A stretch of DNA of 47,327 bases from Chitiniphilus eburneus (GTDB taxonomy: Bacteria > Pseudomonadota > Gammaproteobacteria > Burkholderiales > Chitinibacteraceae), in NCBI RefSeq assembly GCF_005048205.1, contig NZ_SUMF01000025.1:1-47327 (forward strand), read 5' to 3'. Made by a program: the position numbers and the translations under genes. The notes beneath the pieces were generated by a model. It made no database searches, was not told the DNA's origin, and saw nothing but the letters and a program-made list of their open reading frames with translations. Of this stretch, positions 16,668 to 25,286 are shown piece by piece. How positions within the stretch are numbered: the first letter of the stretch is position 1; each line of letters opens with the position of its first letter.

Positions 16668-17195
16668 ATGCAACTTAGCAAGATGAAGTCGCTCATCGCA
16701 GGTCTTTCGCTGCTCGCCGCCGGCGCCCAGGCCCAAGTCATCGACTGGGATGTGCACGACGTGGTTGAAAGCGCCACCGTGCGCCACAACCAGCTGGAAA
16801 CGGGTCTGGTGTTCAACGACTACTTCACCTTCCACCTGGATAACGCGTCGCACCTGTGGAGCAACACCGTCGCCAGCAACCTGGGCAACGTGCTGCGTAT
16901 CTCCGCTGGCCAGCTCGAACTGTACTCGGGCAGCTATTTCGACGGCGTGGCCGATACCCTGCTGGGCACCCACATCTTCGACGGCACCACCGGCAACCTG
17001 AGCCACAGCTTCGCCAACCTCACGGGTGGCGATTACTACTACAAGGTGAGCGGTCTGCTGACCGGCGTCCTGGGCGGTCAATACACCATCGCCTCGGCCG
17101 TGGTTCCGGTTCCGGAACCCGAAACCTATGCGCTGATGGGTCTGGGTCTGGTCGGCCTGATCGCCGCGCGCCGCAAGAAGCACAAGGCGCAATAA
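16668..17195 (+). CDS. PEP-CTERM protein, FxDxF type (likely exosortase substrate)
   Basis: 175 residues. A signal peptide (residues 1-22, ending GAQAQ) is followed by a beta-rich domain with FNDYFTFHLDNA, close to the FxDxF motif of a known PEP-CTERM subfamily. The C-terminus has VPEPETYALMGLGLVGLIA and then ARRKKHKAQ, which is the complete PEP motif, transmembrane helix and basic tail recognised by exosortases. GAAAGGAG supports the ATG at 16668. It sits at the opposite end of the eps locus from epsL, 14.4 kb from xrtB, and is the only PEP-CTERM protein seen here. It is likely cut by XrtB and exported to the cell surface or matrix. Confidence 0.92.
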   Translation: MQLSKMKSLIAGLSLLAAGAQAQVIDWDVHDVVESATVRHNQLETGLVFNDYFTFHLDNASHLWSNTVASNLGNVLRISAGQLELYSGSYFDGVADTLLGTHIFDGTTGNLSHSFANLTGGDYYYKVSGLLTGVLGGQYTIASAVVPVPEPETYALMGLGLVGLIAARRKKHKAQ

Positions 17196-17225
17196 GTCTT
17201 TCGCAGTGTACGCCCCCTTGCAGTG

Positions 17226-17256
17226 AAAAGCCCCGGGGAAACCCGGGGCTTTTTTT
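17226..17256 (+). terminator. Terminator after the PEP-CTERM gene
   Basis: AAAGCCCCGGG-GAAA-CCCGGGGCTTT followed by more T residues; a near-ideal rho-independent terminator with a GNRA-like loop. Confidence 0.93.
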
Positions 17257-17464
17257 CGCCTTGCACATTCATTTGGCCAATTAAATCAACCAATCCACCG
17301 GCAATACCTGCCATCGTGGACAGCCGGCACAATTCGCGCAAATTGAATGAAGCAATTGTGAACCCCATTTGACAATTGGCCCGCATCGGCGCGATATCGA
17401 TATAACCGAAACCTGATTTGCCTTTTATCGATAATGGCCGGCAGGGTAAAACGAAACCCCACAC

Positions 17465-17592
17465 CTTGAATCACAGAGCACAGTGAGAACACGGCGTTAA
17501 GCAGAGAGACCTTCAAGCTTTGGTCTTTCTGCGTTTTCCCGCTGTGCCCGCCGTACCCTCCGTGGTTCAAGATATGGGGTTTTGTTCAAGGT
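17465..17592. repeat. Dispersed hairpin family B, copy 1
   Basis: Imperfect inverted arms of about 50 bp around the centre AAGCTT. The left end has CCTTGAATCACAGAGCACAG and the right end is the partner CTCCGTGGTTCAAG, so the RNA would fold as one long stem. CACGGAG/CTCTGTG motifs are shared with the element at 26554-26665. The rest of 17257-17611 contains no gene. Confidence 0.65.
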
Positions 17593-17611
17593 ATGGGGTC
17601 TGCCAGCCGCC

Positions 17612-18859
17612 TCAGCGCGACCAGAAGAAGCCGCGGGTATCGATCACCACGCGCGTTTGCAGCTTTTCGCGGCGCACCCGCTTGAACTGTTTGTGATCGA
17701 CCAGCAGCAGCACGATGTCGGCCTGCTCGATGGCCTCGTCGGCGGCAACGAACTCCACCTTGCCTTCCAGCTTGGCCGGCAGCTTGTCGATATGCGGCTC
17801 GACCACCAGCACGCGGCCCAGATCGCGGCCGGCCAGATCCACCACGATATCCATCGCCGGGCTTTCGCGCAGATCGTCGATATCGGCCTTGAACGACAGG
17901 CCCAGGCACGCGATCACCGGGTTCTTGAAGCGGTCGGCCGCCCGCGCCACCTGTTCGATCACGTGATGCGGCTTGTTGTCGTTCACCTCGCGCGCGGTGC
18001 GGATGATGCGTGCCTCCTTGGGCGCGGAATCGACGATGAACCACGGGTCCACCGCGATGCAATGGCCGCCGACACCGGGGCCGGGCTTGAGGATGTTCAC
18101 GCGCGGGTGGCGGTTGGCCAGCTCGATCAGCTCCCACACGTTGATGCCCAGCTTGTCGCTGATCAGCGAAAGCTCGTTGGCGAAGGCGATGTTCACGTCG
18201 CGGAACGAGTTCTCGGTGAGCTTGGCCATTTCGGCGGTGCGGCTGTCGGTGAGCAGGCATTCGCCGCGCACGAAGATCTGGTACAGGTCGGCGGCCATTT
18301 CGGCAGCCTTGGTCGTCATGCCGCCGACGATGCGGTCGTTCTCGACCAGTTCGCGCAGCACGTGGCCGGGCAGCACGCGCTCCGGGCAATAGGCCAGTTG
18401 CACGTCGGCGCTGTCGCCGGCCTGCTGCGGGAACGACAGGTCGGTGCGGTATTCGGCCAGCCAGCCCGCCAGTTGCTCGGTGGCGCCTACCGGCGAGGTC
18501 GACTCCAGGATGATCAGGTTGCCCTGGCGCAGCACCGGCGCGATGGCGCGCGCGGCCGCCTCGATGTACGACAGATCGGGCTTGTGGCCGTCCATGAACG
18601 GCGTCGGCACGGCAATGATGAAGGCGTCCGCTTCCTGCGGCGTGGTGCGGGCGACCAGGTTGCCCTCTTTCACCACGTGGTGCACCAGGCCATCCAGATC
18701 CGGCTCGACGATATGCACCTTGCCGCGGTTGATGGTGTCCACCGCGTGCTGGTTCACATCGACGCCGATCACCTTGACGCCGCGGCTGGCCAGCACCGTG
18801 GCCGTGGGCAGGCCGATGTAACCCAGGCCGATCATGGCCACCGTATTGAACTTGAACAT
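17612..18859 (-). CDS. wecC: UDP-N-acetyl-D-mannosamine dehydrogenase
   Basis: 415 residues. It oxidises UDP-ManNAc to UDP-ManNAcA with two NAD+. The Rossmann motif is MIGLGYIGLPTA (residues 9-20). The catalytic cysteine is C267 in GPGVGGHCIAVDPWF, and the lysine of LTENSFRDVNIAFANEL is in place. The C-terminal half (CLGLSFKADIDDLRESPA) is the UDP-sugar-binding domain. The ATG at 18859 begins one base after the wecB stop and has CTGGAG 8 bases upstream; a GTG at 18868 is possible but less likely. It is the last gene of the eps-strand series. Confidence 0.95.
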   Translation of the reverse strand: MFKFNTVAMIGLGYIGLPTATVLASRGVKVIGVDVNQHAVDTINRGKVHIVEPDLDGLVHHVVKEGNLVARTTPQEADAFIIAVPTPFMDGHKPDLSYIEAAARAIAPVLRQGNLIILESTSPVGATEQLAGWLAEYRTDLSFPQQAGDSADVQLAYCPERVLPGHVLRELVENDRIVGGMTTKAAEMAADLYQIFVRGECLLTDSRTAEMAKLTENSFRDVNIAFANELSLISDKLGINVWELIELANRHPRVNILKPGPGVGGHCIAVDPWFIVDSAPKEARIIRTAREVNDNKPHHVIEQVARAADRFKNPVIACLGLSFKADIDDLRESPAMDIVVDLAGRDLGRVLVVEPHIDKLPAKLEGKVEFVAADEAIEQADIVLLLVDHKQFKRVRREKLQTRVVIDTRGFFWSR

Positions 18860-18860
18860 G

Positions 18861-19985
18861 TCATGCACTCCAGTTTTCGAGGATGTCGTTGATACGGCGC
18901 GCGGCCTGGCCGTCGCCGTAGGGGTTATGCGCGCGGCTCATTGCCTGGTAGGCGGCCGCGTCGTCCAGCAATCGGTTGGCTTCGGCCACGATCAGCGCGC
19001 GGTCGGTACCGACCAGCTTCACCGTGCCCGCCGCCACCGCTTCGGGGCGCTCGGTGGTGTTGCGCATCACCAGCACCGGCTTGCCCAGCGATGGCGCTTC
19101 TTCCTGCACGCCGCCGCTGTCGGTCAGGATCAGGTCGGCCCGGCCCATCAGGTAGACGAAGGGCAGATAGTCCTGCGGGTCGATCAGGTGCACGTTGTCG
19201 CGCCCGGCCAGCAGCCGGCGCACCGGCTCCTGCACATTGGGGTTGAGGTGCACCGGGTAGACGATCTCCACGTCGCGGCGATTGGCCAGTTCGGCCAGCG
19301 CGGCGCAGATGTTCTCGAAGCCGCCGCCGAAGTTCTCGCGGCGGTGGCCGGTCACCAGGATCAGGCGCCGGTCGGGCGCCAGGAAGGCAAAGCGCGTCGC
19401 CATGTGGTCGGCCAGCGTGGCGTCCTGCTTCAAGCGGCGATCCACGTCCAGCAGCGCGTCGATCACGGTGTTGCCGGTGACCTGCACCGTGTCCGGCCGC
19501 ACGCCTTCGCGCAGCAGGTTGTCGCGCGCGGTATCGGTGGGCGCGAAGTGCAGCGCGGCCACCGCGCCGGCGATCTTGCGGTTCATTTCTTCGGGCCACG
19601 GCGAATAGATGTCGCCGGTGCGCAGACCGGCTTCCACATGCCCGACCGGAATCCGCTGGTAGAACGCCGCCAGGCTGGCCGCCATCGTGGTGGTGGTGTC
19701 GCCGTGCACCAGCACGATGTCGGGCCGCCATTCGGCGAACACACCGCGCAGGCCGGTCAGCGCGCGCGCGGTGATGTCGGTGAGATCCTGGCCGGGCTGC
19801 ATCAGGTCCAGGTCGAAATCGGGCGTGAGGCTGAACAGCTCCAGCACCTGGTCCAGCATCTGCCGGTGCTGCGCGGTGACGCACACCCTGGCCTCGAAAC
19901 GCGGGTCGGCCTGCAACGCGGCCACCACCGGCGCCATCTTGATTGCCTCGGGACGGGTGCCGAAAACCACCATCACCTTTTTCAT
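18861..19985 (-). CDS. wecB: UDP-N-acetylglucosamine 2-epimerase (non-hydrolysing)
   Basis: 374 residues. It converts UDP-GlcNAc to UDP-ManNAc, the substrate of WecC. Family motifs: [15 protein letters not shown] at the N-terminus, [48 protein letters not shown] and [21 protein letters not shown]. The start overlaps the wecG stop by 4 bp (ATGA), so translation is coupled. Confidence 0.97.
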   Translation of the reverse strand: MKKVMVVFGTRPEAIKMAPVVAALQADPRFEARVCVTAQHRQMLDQVLELFSLTPDFDLDLMQPGQDLTDITARALTGLRGVFAEWRPDIVLVHGDTTTTMAASLAAFYQRIPVGHVEAGLRTGDIYSPWPEEMNRKIAGAVAALHFAPTDTARDNLLREGVRPDTVQVTGNTVIDALLDVDRRLKQDATLADHMATRFAFLAPDRRLILVTGHRRENFGGGFENICAALAELANRRDVEIVYPVHLNPNVQEPVRRLLAGRDNVHLIDPQDYLPFVYLMGRADLILTDSGGVQEEAPSLGKPVLVMRNTTERPEAVAAGTVKLVGTDRALIVAEANRLLDDAAAYQAMSRAHNPYGDGQAARRINDILENWSA

Positions 19986-20740
19986 GCGCGCTGCTCCCGC
20001 ACGAACGGCCGCTTCACCATGGCCTTGGCCAGCATCACGAAGAAGTACATGTCGTCGATGAAGTAGCGCTTGAACATGCGGCGTGGTTCCTGCAGGAAGC
20101 GGTAGAACCACTCGAAGCCCGTTTTCTGCATCCATACCGGCGCGCGGCGGGTCTTGCCCACCATCACGTCGAAGGTGCCGCCCACGCCCATGGCGAACGG
20201 CACTTTCATCTGCTCCTGGTAACGGCCGAGGAAGTGTTCCTTCTTGGGCGAGGTAATGGCGACGAACAGGATGTCCGGCCGTGCCTCGGCCACCTGCCGC
20301 ACCACCTCGGCCTCTTCCTCGGGCTTCCAGTAGCCGTTGCGGTAGCCGGCCAGTTGCAGCGCCGGATATTGCGCCTGGAACTTGTCCGCCACCGCGCTCA
20401 CCACTTCCTCGCGCGCGCCCAGCAGAAACACGCGCCAGCCTTGCTCGGCCGAGTGGCGCATCAGGTTCTCGAACAGATCGACGCCGGTGACGCGCTCTTT
20501 CAGCGGCCGGCCCAGCAATTTGGACGCCCACACCACCGGCATGCCATCGGCGTTGATCAGCGCGCATTCGTTGATGATCTGCTTGAGCGCCGGATCACGA
20601 TGCGCCTTGACCACCTTGTCGGCGTTGATCACCACGTGCTGGTGCGGGCGGCCCGAGGCGATGAATTCACCGATGCGGCCCAGCGTTTCCTGCATGGAAA
20701 GATTGTCTACGTCGCAACCCAGTATGTTCAGTCTGCTCAT
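19982..20740 (-). CDS. wecG: WecG/TagA/CpsF-family glycosyltransferase
   Basis: 252 residues. This family (GT26) transfers ManNAcA or ManNAc to a polyprenol-linked GlcNAc. [16 protein letters not shown] and [32 protein letters not shown] (aspartate 65 in ADGMP) carry the conserved active-site blocks, and [17 protein letters not shown] the substrate-binding loop. The C-terminal basic helix segment ([22 protein letters not shown]) may attach it to the membrane. Placed before wecB and wecC, it most likely uses their product, UDP-ManNAcA. The symbol assigns the sub-function by context. Confidence 0.88.
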   Translation of the reverse strand: MSRLNILGCDVDNLSMQETLGRIGEFIASGRPHQHVVINADKVVKAHRDPALKQIINECALINADGMPVVWASKLLGRPLKERVTGVDLFENLMRHSAEQGWRVFLLGAREEVVSAVADKFQAQYPALQLAGYRNGYWKPEEEAEVVRQVAEARPDILFVAITSPKKEHFLGRYQEQMKVPFAMGVGGTFDVMVGKTRRAPVWMQKTGFEWFYRFLQEPRRMFKRYFIDDMYFFVMLAKAMVKRPFVREQRA

Positions 20741-20762
20741 GTCGTGTACCTCTTTTGTTGGT

Positions 20763-20925
20763 CGCCACCGGGCAACAGCCCGCTGGCGGCGTTGTGCTCA
20801 CTTGCCGTACCACTTGTACTGTCTTCGTTTCGCACGCCTTGCCAGCGGGCTGTTGCCCGGTGGCCTTGCCAGCGTTGTGCTCATTTGCCGTACCGCTTGC
20901 ACCGTCTTCGTTTCGCACGCCTAGC
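20763..20925. repeat. 83-bp tandem duplication with 23-bp inverted arms
   Basis: GTCTTCGTTTCGCACGCC occurs at 20821 and 20904, and GTTGTGCTCA at 20791 and 20874: a direct repeat of period 83. In addition 20765-20787 (beginning CCACCGGGCAACAG) and 20841-20863 are perfect inverted complements of 23 bp, giving a cruciform or RNA hairpin with a 53-nt loop. It fills the 244-bp gap between the lyase gene and wecG; no gene is seen there. Confidence 0.85.
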
Positions 20926-20984
20926 CAGCGGGCCAGGCCCGCCAGCCAAGGCACCCTGGTCGCTCACCGGGCTCGTCGGCATAC

Positions 20985-23204
20985 CTAGCCCATGCTCAAC
21001 AACCCGTCGGCCCCGACCTCGATGCGATAGCGATCGATCGTCAGCCGCCCCTGCTCCAGCGTGGCGGCGGGCAGCGAGCGACAGCCGATGTCCAGCACGA
21101 ACAGGTAGTCGGCGGTGGTGCTGGGCGCGCGGGCGACGAAGCGCGCGTGCCACGGCACCGCGTCGCGCTTGCCGCGTTCCAGCGGCCACCGCTGGTCGTC
21201 GTCCTGGATGAAGTCGCTGGCCGGGCCACCGACCTGCCGGACGCACAGCGAACGCGCGCCCTCGCCCATCTGCTGGTAACCGTCGCGCGCGGCGCGCCAG
21301 CCGGTGGTGCTGTGCAGGTTCCATTCCCAGCGGCGCGCCGTCGCCGAGGCGAGCTGGTCGCGCACCAGCAGCAGGTTGGGCCGCAGATAGGCCCACGCCC
21401 GCACGTGGCGCTTGAGCGCGCCGCCATACGCGCCGGTCAGGTCAGCGGCCGCCGTATCGTTGGCGCCGGTCTTGAAGTCGATGAAACGCACGCCCGGCGC
21501 GGCGCGCCCCAGCGGCTGGCCCTGGCCGCCGTCGAAGGTGATGGCGTTGTGCGCCACGGTGTTGCGGTACCAGTTCTTCCAGTGCGGCGAGCCATACCAG
21601 TCGTAGGCGCCGCTGCTGCCGGCCAGGATCTTGTCGTTCGCGTGGATCAGGAACGCGCCCTGGTCGGCGTGCGCATGGTTGATCGCGCTGCCGCGCGGAT
21701 CGGCCTTGAGGTAGATCGATACGCCGTTGCCGCCCGCCGCCTGATGCAGCGCGGCGATGCCGGTATCGGGGAACAACGCAGCGTTGGCCTTGGCCGGAAA
21801 ATCGCCGCGCGCATCCGCCGCAATCTGTACCGAATTCGCCAGCACCACCGCCGCCTTGCGGTCGGATGGCTTGAACTGCGCGGCGTACCACGCCGAATAC
21901 GGCGAGCGCACCCGGTCCATCGCCGCCAGCGCGTACACCGGGTTGACCGCCGTCTCGTGGCCATCGCCGAACAGGCTTTCCGGCGCCCCGGGCGGCAGGG
22001 CATAGGCGAAGAAGCGCGGCACGTTGCGCAGCCAGATGTGCTGATAGGGGTCGAAGCGCGTGACGATGCGGATCGCGTCCCACGCCGGCAACGCCGTCAT
22101 CAGGCTCCATTGCTGGTAGGCGCCGCTACCGAAGTAGCCGCCGTCCTGCGCGCCGTAGGGATGGCCGGCGTAGACGAACCAGCGCAGATGCCGCTCCAGC
22201 GTCTCGCGCGCCAGCGGCGATTCGGGCGCGATCAGCGCGGCCGCCGCCAGCATGGTGCCCACGCCGTCGAAATGAATGGCGTTGGTCGGCCGCAGCCGGT
22301 AGCTGTCCAGATTGATGCTGCGCTGCGCGTCGGTGATGCCGGCCTCGATACGGCGACGCAACCGCTCGCGCTCTGGCGCCGGCAGGTCGCCGCCCGTCAC
22401 GTCGTAGACATAGGCCAGCGTCCACAGCCGCTGCCGCGCCGCGCGCGGGCTTTGCCGGTAGGACGGGCTGAAATCGTCGTCGTCGCCCAGTTCCGCCAGC
22501 ACTTCGCGGATATCGGCCAGGTACTCGGCCTGGCCGGTGTGGTAATGCAGCATCGCGCCATAGAGCAGGCGGTTGGACCAGCGCTCGACCTCCTGGTAAG
22601 CGTCGAGCGACGCGGCGCCGCTTTCCAGCGTGGCGGCGCGTTTCATCCGCACGGCGGATACCTTGTCCAGCCGGCGATAGGCGACCTCCACTTCCTTGAT
22701 CGCCCACGCCTGGCCGCGCCCGGCGCGCGAGTCGCCGCCGTCGAACAGGAACGGCCGGCGCAAGCCGCTGCGCAACAGCCCCCCCTGCGCGAAATCCTCC
22801 AGCTTCGGGCTATCGGCCGCGATGCGGAAGCACGTGGACGCGCCAGCGGTGCCGCCTTGCGGCGTGACGCGCCAGCAGTAGTCGCCCGCCGCCAGCGGCT
22901 GCGGTGCGATGTAGTTGTTTTCCTGCGTATCGACCGTGCGCAGCGCCTTGCCGGCGCCATCGCTCAGCGTGAGGCGGTAGCGCCCCGGCCCGGATGCCGG
23001 CCACGCGATATAGGGTGGGTTCTGGTACAGCTCCAGCCCCGGTGGCGGCAGGATCTGCTGCGCGGTGGCGGGCGCCGGCTCGGCCTGCGCCTCGTCGGCG
23101 CGGCCCGGCACCGCCACGGCGGTCAGCAACGCCAGGATCAGCGACACGCCTCGCAGCGCTGTACCGGCCGGTGCACGGGGGTGGAGGGTGCTAGCCCTGG
23201 CCAT
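20985..23204 (-). CDS. Heparinase II/III-like polysaccharide lyase, secreted
   Basis: 739 residues. A signal peptide ends near residue 36 (VAVPGRADEA). A fibronectin-like DUF4962 N-terminal domain follows (GLELYQNPPYIAWPASGPG...), then a helical toroid (about 120-430) and the C-terminal heparinase II/III domain with INHAHADQGAFLIHANDK (about 507-524) and NTVAHNAITFDGGQGQ (about 545-560). These enzymes cleave uronic-acid-containing polymers by beta-elimination. In a polymer locus that also makes ManNAcA it probably trims or releases the EPS from the periplasm. The ATG at 23204 has AGGAG 8 bases upstream and overlaps the previous gene by 14 bp. Confidence 0.85.
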   Translation of the reverse strand: MARASTLHPRAPAGTALRGVSLILALLTAVAVPGRADEAQAEPAPATAQQILPPPGLELYQNPPYIAWPASGPGRYRLTLSDGAGKALRTVDTQENNYIAPQPLAAGDYCWRVTPQGGTAGASTCFRIAADSPKLEDFAQGGLLRSGLRRPFLFDGGDSRAGRGQAWAIKEVEVAYRRLDKVSAVRMKRAATLESGAASLDAYQEVERWSNRLLYGAMLHYHTGQAEYLADIREVLAELGDDDDFSPSYRQSPRAARQRLWTLAYVYDVTGGDLPAPERERLRRRIEAGITDAQRSINLDSYRLRPTNAIHFDGVGTMLAAAALIAPESPLARETLERHLRWFVYAGHPYGAQDGGYFGSGAYQQWSLMTALPAWDAIRIVTRFDPYQHIWLRNVPRFFAYALPPGAPESLFGDGHETAVNPVYALAAMDRVRSPYSAWYAAQFKPSDRKAAVVLANSVQIAADARGDFPAKANAALFPDTGIAALHQAAGGNGVSIYLKADPRGSAINHAHADQGAFLIHANDKILAGSSGAYDWYGSPHWKNWYRNTVAHNAITFDGGQGQPLGRAAPGVRFIDFKTGANDTAAADLTGAYGGALKRHVRAWAYLRPNLLLVRDQLASATARRWEWNLHSTTGWRAARDGYQQMGEGARSLCVRQVGGPASDFIQDDDQRWPLERGKRDAVPWHARFVARAPSTTADYLFVLDIGCRSLPAATLEQGRLTIDRYRIEVGADGLLSMG

Positions 23205-24252
23205 CGTACAGCTCCTGCAACTGGACCTGGATCGCCGGGAACGAGAACGAACGCCGCGCCCGCTCGCGCGCATCGCACGCCAGCCGCTGGCCGTCCTCGG
23301 GGTGGCGCGCCAGTTGCGACAGCGCCTGGTACAGCGCCTCGGCATCGCGGGGTTCCACCAGCACGCCGGCCGCACCGTCGCCCAGCGCGAACGGAATGCC
23401 GCCGACGCGGGTGGCGACGATCACGCGGCCGTAGGCCATCGCCTCCAGCACGCCGAACGGCAGCGCCTCCTGGTGCGACGGCAGCACGAACACGCCGCAT
23501 TCGCGCAGCAGCGCCTCTTTCTGCGGCCCGGTCACCCAGCCGACGAAGTTCACCACGTCGGCCACGTCGTATTCCCGCACTTTCTCCCAGAACCACGGCA
23601 TCTGGCCGCTGCCGGCCACGGTCAGCCGCGGCTGGGCGCCATCGTCGCGCAGGCGGCGCACGGCGGACAGCAGTTCCTCGATGCCCTTGGCGGCCTCGAT
23701 GCGGCCCAGGTACAGCAGCGACATCGGATCGGCGCGGGCCTCCACCTCATCGGGGCAGATCACCGCGTTCGGGATCACCGCCACCGGCGCACCCGGCGCC
23801 AGTTGGTCCACCCAGGTGCGCCATTCCGGGCTGAGTACCACCACCGTGTGGGCGTGGCGCAGCATGTCCACCAGCCAGCGGCCAATCAGCTTGTGCTGGT
23901 TGCGCTGGTAATAGATGGGGAACATGCCGCCATGCAGGTGCACCACGTAGGGACGACCGAACGCGCGCGCCAGCCAGACGAAACCCAGCTTGCGCCACAG
24001 GCTGGCGCGGGTGGCCACGTGGACATGCAGCAGCGCCACGCGGCCGCGCAGCAGCATGCCCAGCAGTTGCAGCCATACGCCCAGCGCCACGAAGAACTTG
24101 CGCAGGCGGCCGGCCTCCACATGGCTGGACAGATAGCGGATGCGCAGCGCCGCCAGCAGGCCCGATTCGCCGGCCGACTTGGCCCAGAACGCCATGCCGC
24201 CATGCGCCAGCGGCGACGGCCCCACCATCACGACCTGACGCCGCGCGCTCAT
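23191..24252 (-). CDS. Glycosyltransferase family 4 (GT-B fold)
   Basis: 353 residues. The N-terminal half has VVMVGPSPLAHGGMAFWAKS and VVHLHGGMFPIYYQRN; the C-terminal half has VIPNAVICPDEV, LLYLGRIEAAKGIEELL and VLPSHQEALPFGVLEAMAYGRVIVATRVGGIP, including the E-x7-E motif of retaining GT4 enzymes. The start ATGA overlaps the stop of the upstream GT2 gene by 4 bp. Donor and acceptor sugars cannot be told from sequence. It adds one residue to the lipid-linked EPS repeat unit. Confidence 0.93.
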   Translation of the reverse strand: MSARRQVVMVGPSPLAHGGMAFWAKSAGESGLLAALRIRYLSSHVEAGRLRKFFVALGVWLQLLGMLLRGRVALLHVHVATRASLWRKLGFVWLARAFGRPYVVHLHGGMFPIYYQRNQHKLIGRWLVDMLRHAHTVVVLSPEWRTWVDQLAPGAPVAVIPNAVICPDEVEARADPMSLLYLGRIEAAKGIEELLSAVRRLRDDGAQPRLTVAGSGQMPWFWEKVREYDVADVVNFVGWVTGPQKEALLRECGVFVLPSHQEALPFGVLEAMAYGRVIVATRVGGIPFALGDGAAGVLVEPRDAEALYQALSQLARHPEDGQRLACDARERARRSFSFPAIQVQLQELYDGQG

Positions 24253-25286
24253 CGAGCCACCTCCGCCACGCGCTCGCGCCCGGCGTCGGCGCGCGCGCCG
24301 GGTTCCAGGCATACCGCATCGATGCGCTCATAGGGCGAATCCAGCCGGTGCAGCAGGCCGTTGGCCACCGCCACCAGGCGGTAATGCCAGTGGAAATACG
24401 AGAACGCGGCATCGACCGGGTTGCGCTTCTTGCCCAGCAGCGCCAGGAACACCAGCAGCCAGAGCGCGCCAGCGGCGGCGGCCAGCGGCCACCACGCCAG
24501 CCCGGCCAGCGCCAGCGCCAGCAGCCCGAACAGCAGCAGCGGCTGCTTGCTGATGCCCAGCGCGCCCTTGGCGTAGCCGTGGCGCAGGCCGGATTTCAGC
24601 AGCATGCCTTCGGAGCGCGCGTAGCCGTTGCGCCAGTGCCGCACCAGCATGGCGCCCGTGCTCAGCGCGTGGCCGGTGTGCTGCACCGCCGGCACCGGCA
24701 GGCGCACCATCTGGTAGCCCTTGCCGCGCAGCCGCATGCCCAGTTCGGCTTCTTCGTAGGCGGGCAGGAAACGATGCGCGAGGTAACCCGCTTCATCCAC
24801 CGCCGCCTTGCGGTAGACGCCGCCGCCGTTCAGCCAGGGCACCACGCCCGGCGTGGCCGACGGCTTTTTCTTCACCCTGCCCCGGTCGAACATGTTGCGC
24901 ACGCAGGTATCGATCAGCAGGCCGCCGACGCCACCCAGCCCGGGCCGGCGTTCCAGCTCGTCCAGCGCGGCGCCGAGAAAGCCCGGCTGCACCACCATGT
25001 CGCCATCGATCAGGTACACGTATCTGCCACGTGCGAACTGGTAGGCCAGTTGCGCCGCCGCCCCCGCGCCGCGATCCTCGATGCGGCGCAGTTGCACGAT
25101 CTTCACCGGGTAGCGGCTGGCGATCTCGACGGTACGGTCGGTGGACAGGCTGTCGGCGAGCACGATCTCGCAATCGATACCGCTCGTTTCACGCAGCAGC
25201 GCCTCGATGCACGCGGCGATATGCGTCTCTTCGTTGAGCGCCTTGATCAGCACCGACAGCAACGGGGTGGACTGCGCACCGCTCAT
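24249..25286 (-). CDS. Glycosyltransferase family 2 with C-terminal membrane segments
   Basis: 345 residues. The GT-A domain occupies about 1-230: LLSVLIKALNEETHIAACIEALL, then a D-S-x-S-x-D-x-T motif (LADSLSTDRTVEIA), DGDMVV as the metal-binding DxD, and EEAELGMRLRGKG. Two hydrophobic segments (about 260-295) would hold it at the inner membrane. It overlaps both neighbours by ATGA. It probably extends the EPS repeat unit on the cytoplasmic face. Confidence 0.92.
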   Translation of the reverse strand: MSGAQSTPLLSVLIKALNEETHIAACIEALLRETSGIDCEIVLADSLSTDRTVEIASRYPVKIVQLRRIEDRGAGAAAQLAYQFARGRYVYLIDGDMVVQPGFLGAALDELERRPGLGGVGGLLIDTCVRNMFDRGRVKKKPSATPGVVPWLNGGGVYRKAAVDEAGYLAHRFLPAYEEAELGMRLRGKGYQMVRLPVPAVQHTGHALSTGAMLVRHWRNGYARSEGMLLKSGLRHGYAKGALGISKQPLLLFGLLALALAGLAWWPLAAAAGALWLLVFLALLGKKRNPVDAAFSYFHWHYRLVAVANGLLHRLDSPYERIDAVCLEPGARADAGRERVAEVAR

